The translations under genes were made by a program, and so were the position numbers. Under the pieces are notes generated by a model that worked only from the letters and a program-made list of their open reading frames with translations, was not told the DNA's origin and did not search any database. A DNA stretch of 64,000 nt from Leptolyngbya sp. BC1307 (lineage in GTDB: Bacteria > Cyanobacteriota > Cyanobacteriia > Phormidesmidales > Phormidesmidaceae): contig NZ_NRTA01000013.1 in NCBI RefSeq assembly GCF_002286735.1, positions 47,723 through 111,722 on the forward strand. The letters are read 5' to 3'. Position 1 is the stretch's first letter. Every line of letters begins with the position of its first letter. Positions 46,770 to 53,971 of this stretch are shown here, one piece after another.

Positions 46770-47132
46770 CTATACGGCTGTAGGCTTAGCCGTTTGGCGG
46801 GGCGATCGCCGTCTTTCACTCGGGCGCACACCGCCCACCATCTCATATTCATTGCTCTCTTTGTCATATTTCACCGCAACGCCCAACAGCACCTTTTGCG
46901 ACAGACCAGTCAGCAGCTTTTCAGACCTTTGCAAATCGTTAGCCGCCGCATCTACCTTAGAGAGCAGCGTATTATACGCCCCCAGCTTTTGACGCACCTC
47001 CAAAATCTGCGCCTCAATCGCCGCCACAGAACAGCCGCCGCCCAAATCGAGCTTGGCATCAATAGACTTCATCCCAGACACCCGCTTTTCGGCCAGCGGC
47101 AAAACAGTAGACTTCTTCTTAGGTCGCACCAT
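46770..47132 (-). CDS. Small conserved cyanobacterial protein, unknown
   Basis: 120 aa. A Lys-rich N-terminus (VRPKKKSTV) is followed by LAEKRVSGMKSIDAKLDLGGG, a helical QILEVRQKLGAYNTLLSKVDAAAND and a basic tail VGGVRPSERRRS (given by region). Proteins with this outline recur in cyanobacteria (MKAI....LDLG.....A...EI....Y...L..VD and a final EYEMVGG.R.S.RKR) with no known function. Reading the other strand gives no family-like protein, so the minus strand is the gene. It lies between the two ATPase/TPR loci, after the palindrome. Confidence 0.72.
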   Translation of the reverse strand: MVRPKKKSTVLPLAEKRVSGMKSIDAKLDLGGGCSVAAIEAQILEVRQKLGAYNTLLSKVDAAANDLQRSEKLLTGLSQKVLLGVAVKYDKESNEYEMVGGVRPSERRRSPRQTAKPTAV

Positions 47133-47695
47133 CAGTCAAACTCCAAAAAAATATAGCATTGATAAAAAAACAGCGGCAGCTTGCCACACCTCACAGCGCC
47201 AGCCAGCCGACTACAGTCACAATGCCCCCAAAGCCAGGGAAAAAGCACAGCGCGATCGCTGTGTAATCACAGATATCTCCGAGCAACTCAGCCGCACAGC
47301 CGCCATATACCCGTAAAGTCACGCAGCCCCAACCCGCGCTAACGACAAACGAACCCACAAAACTGGTTCCCCTTACCAAGGGGAACCGCAAGGGAGGGGT
47401 CTCGACAAGCCCGCTACACACCGAGACCCCTCCGTTGGTTCCCCTTGCCAAGGGGAACCGGAATGCAAGACTACTTACGCCAAATATGTGTGCGTTAAGC
47501 GCAATGCAATCAGGCTCGCCAAAGCCAACACAGTGATTCAGCACAAGTCCCTCAGGTTTGCCCGTCGCAAAAGTCCGATCGCCCTTTAGTATGGGCCTGA
47601 TCACTAGCCGCTTTGCCCAAACTGAGCCACATTAGGGAAAATAGGTGTAATGTAAGGCTGCTTGCCCGCATCCATCTCGGTTTACCCCTCCCCGC
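47133..47695. other. Intergenic region with composite repeat copy D
   Basis: 563 bp. Contains repeat copy D (47365-47459). An open frame on the minus strand across the repeat (about 47191-47604) arises from the palindromes and is not a gene. No RNA gene is seen. Confidence 0.55.
47365..47459. repeat. Composite palindromic repeat, copy D
   Basis: Palindromes at 47365-47387 and 47437-47459 flank the GGAGGGGTCTC/GAGACCCCTCC inverted repeat, as in copy A. The tail after it (CAAGACTACTTACGCCAAAT) matches the reverse complement of the sequence before copy A, which extends the shared element by about 35 bp. Confidence 0.85.
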
Positions 47696-48994
47696 ATGAC
47701 TATGGCTACTCGGCTCGAAGCCTTTCAAAGGGCGTATGTCAACTTAGATTTGCTGCCGCTGCGCAATCCCAAAGAACTCGCAGCGTTCCGCGTAGAGTAT
47801 GGCGCAAATGTGCTGGCCGAGCTAGAGCAACTGATAGAAGATGACGACAGCCGCGATCGCAAAACCATCTTTGCCGGGCATCGCGGCTGCGGCAAGTCTA
47901 CCCTCTTAGCCGAGTTTGGCCGCAAGTGCGAGCGGGGCAACTTCTTTGTGGTGTTTTTCTCCATTGCCGACACCATTGAGATGTCGGATGTTAACCATAT
48001 CAATATCTTGTTTGCGATCGCCGTCAACCTGATGGCAAAAGCAGAAGAAGAAGCCATCAAAATTCCCGCGTCGCTGCGGCAGGCGTTTATAGATTGGTTC
48101 GCTGAGAAGACGCAAACGATTGAAACTAAGCTGGGTACCGAAGGTAGCGCTGGCTTTAATCTGTTTTCGATTATTCAAAACAAGCTAAAGGCCGAGGCGA
48201 CGGTACGCAATGAGCTAAAGCGAGAGTTTGAGTGCAAGGTATCTGAGCTGGTAGAGAAGATTAATGCGATCGCTGCCGCCATAGAGAACGCTACCGACAA
48301 GCAAATTTTAGTCATCATCGACGATCTCGATAAATTGGACTTAGCAACCGTGCGAGAGGTCTACCGAGAACACATTAAGGCGTTGTTCTTGCCCGGATTT
48401 CGGATTATTTATACAACACCAGTGGCCTCGCTGCGAGATGCGACTTTGCGAGCGATGATGATCACCGAAACCGACGACCAGATTGTCGAGATGCCGGTAG
48501 CAAAGCTGTATGGCAAAGTCGCCGCGCGAACAGATCAGCCGGTACCGATTGAAGATAATCGGCTAAAGCTGTGCCAGGTGCTAAACAAACGCATTGCGCC
48601 CGAGCTAATGGAGCCAGAGATTGCCGAAGCAATTGTCTTAAAAAGCGGCGGCGTCTTGCGAGAGCTGATTCGGCTGGCGAATAAGTGCTGCCGCATTTGT
48701 CTGCGGAAGATTCGGCGGGCAGAAAATGCTGAAGCGATTACGATAGATCGGGCCATCTTTGACCAGGCCGTGCAAGACATGCGGCTAGACTTTGAAGCAC
48801 CGCTAGGCAAAGCCGACTACCAGATATTGCAGACCACTTACAACAGCTTTGAGCCAGAAGACCCCAAGGATCAGGCGTTTTTAGACCTGCTGCACGCGCT
48901 ACACATTTTAGAATATCGCAATGGACAGATCTGGTACGACCTGCACCCGGTAGTCACCGACCTGCTGAAGCTAAAGGAGATGATAGATGGCTGA
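47696..48994 (+). CDS. AAA+ ATPase, first gene of a two-gene ATPase/TPR module
   Basis: 432 aa. Walker A is GHRGCGKST (61-69), Walker B LVIIDDLDKL (about 205-214), sensor-like IIYTTP (237-242), and a C-terminal helical, winged-helix-like part (about 300-430, with DLHPVVTDLLKLKEM). A long helical insert (110-200, KAEATVRNELKREFE) lies between the Walker motifs. No known enzyme domain is fused. It is the ORC/Cdc6- or KAP-like type of P-loop ATPase by layout, but I cannot name the family. The ATG of the TPR gene lies inside its 3' end, with AAAGGAGATGAT as a ribosome site, so the two products are made together. Confidence 0.85.
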   Translation: MTMATRLEAFQRAYVNLDLLPLRNPKELAAFRVEYGANVLAELEQLIEDDDSRDRKTIFAGHRGCGKSTLLAEFGRKCERGNFFVVFFSIADTIEMSDVNHINILFAIAVNLMAKAEEEAIKIPASLRQAFIDWFAEKTQTIETKLGTEGSAGFNLFSIIQNKLKAEATVRNELKREFECKVSELVEKINAIAAAIENATDKQILVIIDDLDKLDLATVREVYREHIKALFLPGFRIIYTTPVASLRDATLRAMMITETDDQIVEMPVAKLYGKVAARTDQPVPIEDNRLKLCQVLNKRIAPELMEPEIAEAIVLKSGGVLRELIRLANKCCRICLRKIRRAENAEAITIDRAIFDQAVQDMRLDFEAPLGKADYQILQTTYNSFEPEDPKDQAFLDLLHALHILEYRNGQIWYDLHPVVTDLLKLKEMIDG

Positions 48995-51044
48995 AGCCAC
49001 CCTCTCTGCTGAAAATCAAGACGCGCTAGATGACCTGCTAGTCGCCATCGAAACCGGCGGCAGGCGGCTAGGCCTCTTCATTGCCGTGTGCGACGATAGC
49101 CAGCTGAGAAGAGAGATTATCAAACGCTACGAACAGGCACTTTCGCCCGACTTTCGCCACTACCAGCTAACGCTAAATCGCACCGAACCGAGCTTAAAGG
49201 CGCTGCTAACGGAGCAAGTAAAGAGCGATGAGTACTTGCAGCAGGGCGGACAAGCGGTGATGACGATTGTGGGGAGCGATCAGCTACTCGGGCTGAGGTT
49301 GGGCCAAGAGCGCTCTGAACAAGAGACCTTTTTTGGCTATTTACAGTGGACACGCGAAGGCTTAACCGACTTTCCCTTTGCCATTGTGCTGTGGGTGACC
49401 TACCAAATGCAAGAACAGCTCAGCCGCAAAGCCCCCGACTTTTGGAGCTGGCGACGAGATGTCGTGCGATTCGCCTCACCCAAGCGCAGCGCCATACCCA
49501 CTGAGGATCTGCCTCATCTAGGAGACTTCTCATTCACTTTTCCAGAGGAAGTCGGCAATACGCTGCCGGTTGCAGACCTGGAAGCGCTCATAAAGGATAC
49601 AATCGCTAAGTCGCCTAATAGTCCGATGCTCGCAAGCCTGCACTTACAGGCAGGCAAAGCCTATGCAAATCGATTGGATCAAGGGGCCGCGCAGGAATAT
49701 GAAACAGAGATTGAACAAGCAACATCGCATTTAGAGACAGCGGTTCGACTGTTGGAATCTTCAGATCCCTCGGAGGACTACGCTAGCAGTTTAGACTGGC
49801 TAGCACGAGTTTACGAGAGTCAAGGGCGCTATGAGCAGGCCGAACCGCTGTACGAGCAAGCCCTAGCGCTGCGGCGTCAGCTACTGGGCGAAGACCATTC
49901 CGATGTTGCCACTAGCCTTAATAACCTAGCTGAACTCTATCGCACCCAAGGCCGCTATGAACTGGCCGAACCACTTTTTGTAAAAGCCTTAGAACTCAGG
50001 CGAAAGCTCCTCGGTGAAGACCATCCCGATGTCGCCGTTAGCTTCAATAGCTTAGCTAGACTCTACAACAGTCAAGGCCGCTACGAACTGACTGAACCGC
50101 TGTATAAGCAAGCCTTAGAACTCAGGCGAAAGCTCCTTGGCGAAGACCATCCTGCTGTCGCCAACAGTCTCAATAACTTAGCCTACCTTTACAACAATCA
50201 AGGTCGCTATGAACTGGCCGAACCGCTGTATAAGCAAGCCTTAGAACTCAGGCGGAAGCTCCTCGGTGAAGCCCATCCTGCTGTTGCCACCAGCCTTAAT
50301 AACTTAGCTAGACTCTATAACAATCAAGGCCGCTACGAACTGACTGAACCGCTGTATAAGCAAGCCTTAGAACTCAGGCGAAAGCTCCTCGGCGAAGACC
50401 ATCCTGCTGTCGCCAACAGTCTCAATAACTTAGCCTACCTTTACAACAGTCAAGGTCGCTATGAACTGGCCGAACCGCTTTATGTGCAGGCCTTAGAGCT
50501 TAGGCGAAAGCTGCTAGGTGAAGACCATCCCAAGGTCGCCATTAGCCTCAATAACTTAGCATATCTTTATAACAATCAAGGTCGCTATGAACTGGCCGAA
50601 CCGCTTTGTGTGCAAGCCTTAGAGCTTAGGCGAAAGCTGCTAGGTGAAAACCATCCCAAGGTCGCCAGCAGCCTCAATAGCTTAGCTAGACTCTATGACA
50701 GTCAAGGCCGCTACGAACTGGCCGAACTGCTTTATGTGCAGGCCTTAGAGCTTAGGCGAAAGCTGCTGGGAGAAGACCATCCCGATGTCGCCACTAGCCT
50801 CAATAATTTAGCTGGACTCTACGAGAGACAAGGTCGCTACGAACTGGCCGAACCGCTCTACGTGCAGGCGATCGCTATCTTACGCGATCGCCTCGGCCCC
50901 GACCATCCCAACACCAAAACAGGCATCAACAACTTTTTGCAGCTTATTGAAGCCGTCGTAGCAGCAGGACGACAGAGCGAGCTATCCGACCATCCATACA
51001 CTCAGCAGGTACTGGCATCAGTACAGTCTCAGCAAAGCAATTGA
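48987..51044 (+). CDS. TPR protein with degenerate P-loop-like N-terminal domain, second gene of the module
   Basis: 685 aa. Residues 1-165 form an alpha/beta domain: LGLFIAVCDDSQLRREIIKRY (28-48), AVMTIVGSDQLLGLRLGQERS (90-110), FAIVLWVTYQMQEQLSRKAPDFWSWRRDVV (131-160, as separate strand and helix), like the P-loop fold in order but without a Walker A. After a linker (165-270) come about nine 42-residue TPRs (271-640) with GEDHPxVAxSLNNLAxLY, then a tail. The repeats and the C-terminal SVQSQ tail match the NB-ARC/TPR gene at 43373. I infer that the TPRs bind a ligand or partner and the ATPase encoded upstream responds. Confidence 0.85.
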   Translation: MAEATLSAENQDALDDLLVAIETGGRRLGLFIAVCDDSQLRREIIKRYEQALSPDFRHYQLTLNRTEPSLKALLTEQVKSDEYLQQGGQAVMTIVGSDQLLGLRLGQERSEQETFFGYLQWTREGLTDFPFAIVLWVTYQMQEQLSRKAPDFWSWRRDVVRFASPKRSAIPTEDLPHLGDFSFTFPEEVGNTLPVADLEALIKDTIAKSPNSPMLASLHLQAGKAYANRLDQGAAQEYETEIEQATSHLETAVRLLESSDPSEDYASSLDWLARVYESQGRYEQAEPLYEQALALRRQLLGEDHSDVATSLNNLAELYRTQGRYELAEPLFVKALELRRKLLGEDHPDVAVSFNSLARLYNSQGRYELTEPLYKQALELRRKLLGEDHPAVANSLNNLAYLYNNQGRYELAEPLYKQALELRRKLLGEAHPAVATSLNNLARLYNNQGRYELTEPLYKQALELRRKLLGEDHPAVANSLNNLAYLYNSQGRYELAEPLYVQALELRRKLLGEDHPKVAISLNNLAYLYNNQGRYELAEPLCVQALELRRKLLGENHPKVASSLNSLARLYDSQGRYELAELLYVQALELRRKLLGEDHPDVATSLNNLAGLYERQGRYELAEPLYVQAIAILRDRLGPDHPNTKTGINNFLQLIEAVVAAGRQSELSDHPYTQQVLASVQSQQSN
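49887..50894 (+). repeat. Eight tandem 126-bp units inside the TPR gene
   Basis: Units start at 49887 and recur every 126 bp up to 50894. A less similar unit precedes (from about 49800). The first unit is closer at DNA level to units of the gene at 43373 than to its own neighbours, which suggests exchange between the two genes. Confidence 0.85.
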
Positions 51045-51083
51045 CTATCTTCTATGCGTTGAACGCCGTCAAAACCAGCCATC

Positions 51084-51146
51084 GTTCAAGCGTGACCAGC
51101 TATTGTCCAAGCAAAATGAGCAGTTGTGCAAGCAAAACCAGGAATC
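51084..51146. repeat. Three 21-bp degenerate tandem repeats
   Basis: Units at 51084-51104, 51105-51125 and 51126-51146 share GTNCAAGC.....CCAG or close variants (GTTCAAGC, GTCCAAGC, GTGCAAGC). A partial fourth copy (AAAACCAGCCATC) lies just before. The period is a multiple of three, but no start or family-like protein is found. Confidence 0.55.
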
Positions 51147-51239
51147 ATGCGGGTAGAAGGCGCGATCGCTTAATCAAAACAAGCGATTACTCATCACACT
51201 TGCCTTTACTCAACAGCCCTTCGCCAAAAGCGAACCATC

Positions 51240-51704
51240 TCACAACGAACGAAGCGCAGATCTATCAGGAGACAGACAAACAACCCGAAAACCGATATCG
51301 TCGCTCCTGCTGTGAAACGGGTAGCTGAGACTATAGGCAGAGCGGCAGTTAGTTGGCAGGTAAAAACAAGAGCCGCCGCGCAGTGACTTCTTCTGATTAG
51401 CCAGTCGGCAGGCGCAGTCTTTAGCAAAAGCGTCTTTATTCAAATCGTGCCAGCCGTCTAAGCACCATTCCCAGACGTTGCCGTGCCATATCATATAGGC
51501 AAAATCAGTCTGCGAGTCTCGCTCCGCCTTTTTGACAATGCCCGCCGCCTGCCACTGGGCCTGAGTAACCGTATATTTCCCCAGCCAAAACTCGGGCACC
51601 GTCACTTCGCGCTGATGAGAGTCATCATCACTCGCGCCCGCCTCATCTTTAGCCGCGCCCATGCGATATTCGCCGCCCGGAATGCGCACCATCTCTAACG
51701 TCAC
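51240..51704 (-). pseudogene. Formylglycine-generating-enzyme-like (SUMF1) gene, truncated and internally deleted
   Basis: 154 aa from a GTG at 51704. The N-terminal half reads LEMVRIPGGEYRMG, REVTVPEFWLGKYTVTQAQW; the C-terminal half reads HGNVWEWCLDGW, SLRGGSCF, NCRSAYSL and IGFRVVCL. The centre that in SUMF1-family proteins carries PV..VSW..A..YC.W......RLPTEAEWEYAARGG is missing, about 90 residues, so the join runs from QAQWQAAG to MIWHGNVWEWC. Upstream the frame continues PTILNGVTLEMV into the neighbouring fragment, so a longer N-terminus is also lost. The fold cannot be complete, and I call it a decayed gene. The conserved Cys (C120, in NCRSAY) remains. Confidence 0.72.
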
Positions 51705-52000
51705 ACCATTAAGGATAGTGGGTCGCTCATATTTTCAGCAAAACCGAGAATATTGCGATCGCGCCACTCATACACCAGCCTTCCATCTGCCTCAAACAAA
51801 AAAGTCGCCCCGCGATAGGTCAAATAAGTCGCGTCAGGCACATAGGTTTTCCAATGGCTCAGCACTTCCGTCATGTTGCGCAGCCTGAGCGTCGCCAACT
51901 CGAAGGGCCGCTGAAATCCTTTGCCGCCCGCCGCTTTAAACGTTTCACCCTTAAGCGCCGGGGTAGTCCTAAACGAGTAAGGATTTTTGCTGGTGCCCAT
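51701..52000 (-). pseudogene. AhpC/TSA-family (peroxiredoxin-like) C-terminal fragment
   Basis: 99 aa. The sequence FKAAGGKGFQRPFELATLRLRNMTEVLSHWKTYVPDATYLTYRGATFLFEADGRLVYEWRDRNILGFAENMS (residues 21-91) matches only the last third of the AhpC/TSA redoxin-like proteins of cyanobacteria (about 240 residues in full). The N-terminal two thirds with the thioredoxin-like catalytic motif are gone. The start codons MGTS belong to a copied gltD tail (see the direct repeat). The frame extends upstream to a TAG at 52028-52030, reading TVEKCDRYL. I treat it as a broken gene. Confidence 0.75.
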
Positions 52001-52017
52001 CAGGTAGCGATCGCACT
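51993..52017. repeat. Direct-repeat copy 1, echo of the gltD 3' end
   Basis: 25 bp that match 52404-52428 at 23 of 25 positions. On the minus strand both encode CDRYLMGT. The core contains HIP1 (GCGATCGC), but the match continues well beyond it. Confidence 0.7.
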
Positions 52018-52027
52018 TTTCAACCGT

Positions 52028-52339
52028 CTAGTCAGATCGCTGGCTCAACTGTCGCCTAGATAGCCACTTGTCTAAAGAGCGTTGGCTTTCGCGACTGCGC
52101 CTACCTGCTATCAGACCTTCAATACCAATATGCTCATCCAGGTCGGGCCATTCAATCGCGTAACCCTCCCCCAATAGTTGCCACTTCCCCCTTTCATCTA
52201 AAGAACCGTGCAAGAGACGCGGATACCACTCCAAGGGAATGACCAAGCTACGGCCATCAACCAAATCAACAGTCAGCCTTTTATGATCTACAGAGATAGA
52301 AACGGCAAGCGGTTCAGTTTCAAGCGTTAAAGTAGTCAT
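52028..52339 (-). CDS. DUF2442 protein
   Basis: 103 aa, complete. The family pattern is present: VDHKRLTVDLVDGRSLVIPLEWYPRLL (by region), ERGKWQLLGEGYAIEWPDLDEHIGIEGLIAGR. DUF2442 proteins are small and often sit beside a DUF4160 protein as a possible toxin-antitoxin or regulatory pair; no DUF4160 gene is seen here. It lies between the two direct-repeat copies that match the gltD end (52404-52428 and 51993-52017). Confidence 0.9.
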   Translation of the reverse strand: MTTLTLETEPLAVSISVDHKRLTVDLVDGRSLVIPLEWYPRLLHGSLDERGKWQLLGEGYAIEWPDLDEHIGIEGLIAGRRSRESQRSLDKWLSRRQLSQRSD

Positions 52340-52387
52340 GCCAAGCCTCTAATAGGGGCGGATGCAGCAGACATCAACGCCTGCGCA

Positions 52388-53872
52388 TTAAGGGAGTTCG
52401 GTAGTACCCATGAGGTAGCGATCGCACTCCCGAGCCACCCCACGCCCTTCATTAATCGCCCACACAATTAGGCTCTGCCCCCGACGACAGTCACCAGCAG
52501 CAAACACACCCGGCAAGCTTGTTGTGTATTCCTCATGCTCAGCTTTCACATTACTACGCTCAGTTTGCTCTAGACCCAACGCATCGATCAAAGGCTGCTC
52601 TGGCCCCAAAAAGCCCATTGCCAGTAGCACGAGCTGCGCTGGGATTCGCTTTTCGCTACCGGGTACGTGAATTGGGGTGAAGCGACCGTTCTCATCGCGC
52701 TCCCACTGTACTTCTACCGTGTGGACTGCGGTAACATTGCCGTTACCGTCGTCTTCAAACTTTGTAGCAGTCGTCACGTAGCCGCGAGGATCTTCGCCAA
52801 ACAGGGCTTTGGCTTCTTCCTGGCCGTAGTCTAGCCGGTAGATTTTGGGCCATTCGGGCCAGGGGTTGGCGGGCGATCGCACCTCCGGCGGCTTCGGCAT
52901 AATCTCTAGCTGGTTGATACTCTTGCAGCCATGACGTACCGAAGTTCCCACGCAGTCTGTACCGGTATCGCCACCGCCGATAATTACAACATCTTTACCC
53001 GCCGCTGAGATATAGTTCTTACCCGGCTTTTTATCCAGCACGGCTTGAGTATTCGCCGTCAAAAACTCCATGGCAAAGTGAATGCCTTTGAGATCTCTCC
53101 CTTTGATCGGCAAATCGCGCGGACGGGTAGACCCGGTACACAAAATCACCGAGTCAAAGTCATTCACCAGCGTTTCAGCAGACAAGTCTTTGCCCACTTC
53201 GGTGTTGCATACAAAGGTAATTCCCTCAGCTTCCAAAACGTCGAGCCGTCTGCGCACGATGTCATTCTTATCGAGCTTCATATTGGGAATGCCATAGGTA
53301 AGCAGCCCGCCCGGACGATCTGCCCGTTCGTACACCGTCACCCAATGCCCCGCCTTGTTAAGCTGGTCAGCGGCGGCTAACCCCGCTGGCCCAGAACCAA
53401 CGACAGCCACTTTTTTACCGGTGCGCTTGGTAGGTGGCTGAGGCGATATCCAGCCCTCCTGCCAGCCTTTTTCGATAATGGAGTACTCAATATTCTTAAT
53501 CGTCACTGGCGGGCTGGTGATGGCCAGTACGCAGGAGCCCTCGCAGGGGGCTGGACAGACGCGCCCGGTGAATTCGGGAAAGTTGTTGGTTTTGTGCAGG
53601 CGGTCTAGTGCTTCTCGCCAGAGACCTCTATATACCAGGTCATTCCACTCAGGAATGAGGTTGTTGACCGGGCAACCGGTGGCCATGCCGCTGAGCAGAG
53701 AACCGGTGTGGCAGAAGGGGGTGCCGCAGTCCATGCAGCGAGAGCCCTGGGTTTGCAGGTTCTCTTCGGGCATGGGCAGGTGGAATTCGTTCCAATTGCG
53801 GATACGGTCTTTGGGTGAGGTTTCGGAAGGTGCTTCGCGGAGGTGGTCGATGAAGCCGGTTGGGTTTCCCAT
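52388..53872 (-). CDS. gltD: Glutamate synthase small (beta) subunit, NAD(P)H type
   Basis: 494 aa. It oxidises NADH or NADPH with FAD and passes electrons by 4Fe-4S clusters to GltB. N-terminal cluster ligands are in [12 protein letters not shown] and [11 protein letters not shown], and CPAPCEGSC; dinucleotide-binding loops are [15 protein letters not shown] (FAD) and [15 protein letters not shown] (NAD). The C-terminus is [30 protein letters not shown], given by position. Downstream of gltB by 99 bp, so probably one transcript; the order gltB-gltD is normal for NADH-GOGAT. Confidence 0.96.
   Translation of the reverse strand: MGNPTGFIDHLREAPSETSPKDRIRNWNEFHLPMPEENLQTQGSRCMDCGTPFCHTGSLLSGMATGCPVNNLIPEWNDLVYRGLWREALDRLHKTNNFPEFTGRVCPAPCEGSCVLAITSPPVTIKNIEYSIIEKGWQEGWISPQPPTKRTGKKVAVVGSGPAGLAAADQLNKAGHWVTVYERADRPGGLLTYGIPNMKLDKNDIVRRRLDVLEAEGITFVCNTEVGKDLSAETLVNDFDSVILCTGSTRPRDLPIKGRDLKGIHFAMEFLTANTQAVLDKKPGKNYISAAGKDVVIIGGGDTGTDCVGTSVRHGCKSINQLEIMPKPPEVRSPANPWPEWPKIYRLDYGQEEAKALFGEDPRGYVTTATKFEDDGNGNVTAVHTVEVQWERDENGRFTPIHVPGSEKRIPAQLVLLAMGFLGPEQPLIDALGLEQTERSNVKAEHEEYTTSLPGVFAAGDCRRGQSLIVWAINEGRGVARECDRYLMGTTELP
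52404..52428. repeat. Direct-repeat copy 2, inside the gltD 3' end
   Basis: The native copy within gltD codons for CDRYLMGT near its end; the second copy is at 51993-52017 with two mismatches, 411 bp away start to start. Confidence 0.7.
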
Positions 53873-53902
53873 GGTGGTTTGGTGTTGGAGAGAGGGGGAG
53901 GG

Positions 53903-53938
53903 GGAGTCAGAAGTCAGGAGTCAGAAGTCAGGAGTCAG
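53903..53938. repeat. Heptamer tandem repeat (STRR-like)
   Basis: GGAGTCAGAAGTCA repeats with a 14-bp period (53903-53916, 53917-53930, then 8 bp), i.e. five near-identical heptamers of AGTCAGG/AGTCAGA. It fills part of the 99-bp gap between gltB and gltD. Short tandem heptamers (STRR) are a known type of intergenic repeat in cyanobacteria. Confidence 0.8.
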
Positions 53939-53971
53939 TTTGCTGTGTTCTGCATTCTGTCTCCTATCCCG

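Noticed and set aside
46794..47156. Open frame of 120 codons on the plus strand opposite the small gene
   Set aside because: The minus-strand protein has family-like blocks while the plus-strand reading is compositionally odd (many His, Gln, Arg) and resembles no family.
47191..47604. Minus-strand open frame across repeat copy D
   Set aside because: Its peptides such as FPLARGTNGG come from translating the palindromic repeat; the same reading appears at every repeat copy, so it is not a gene.
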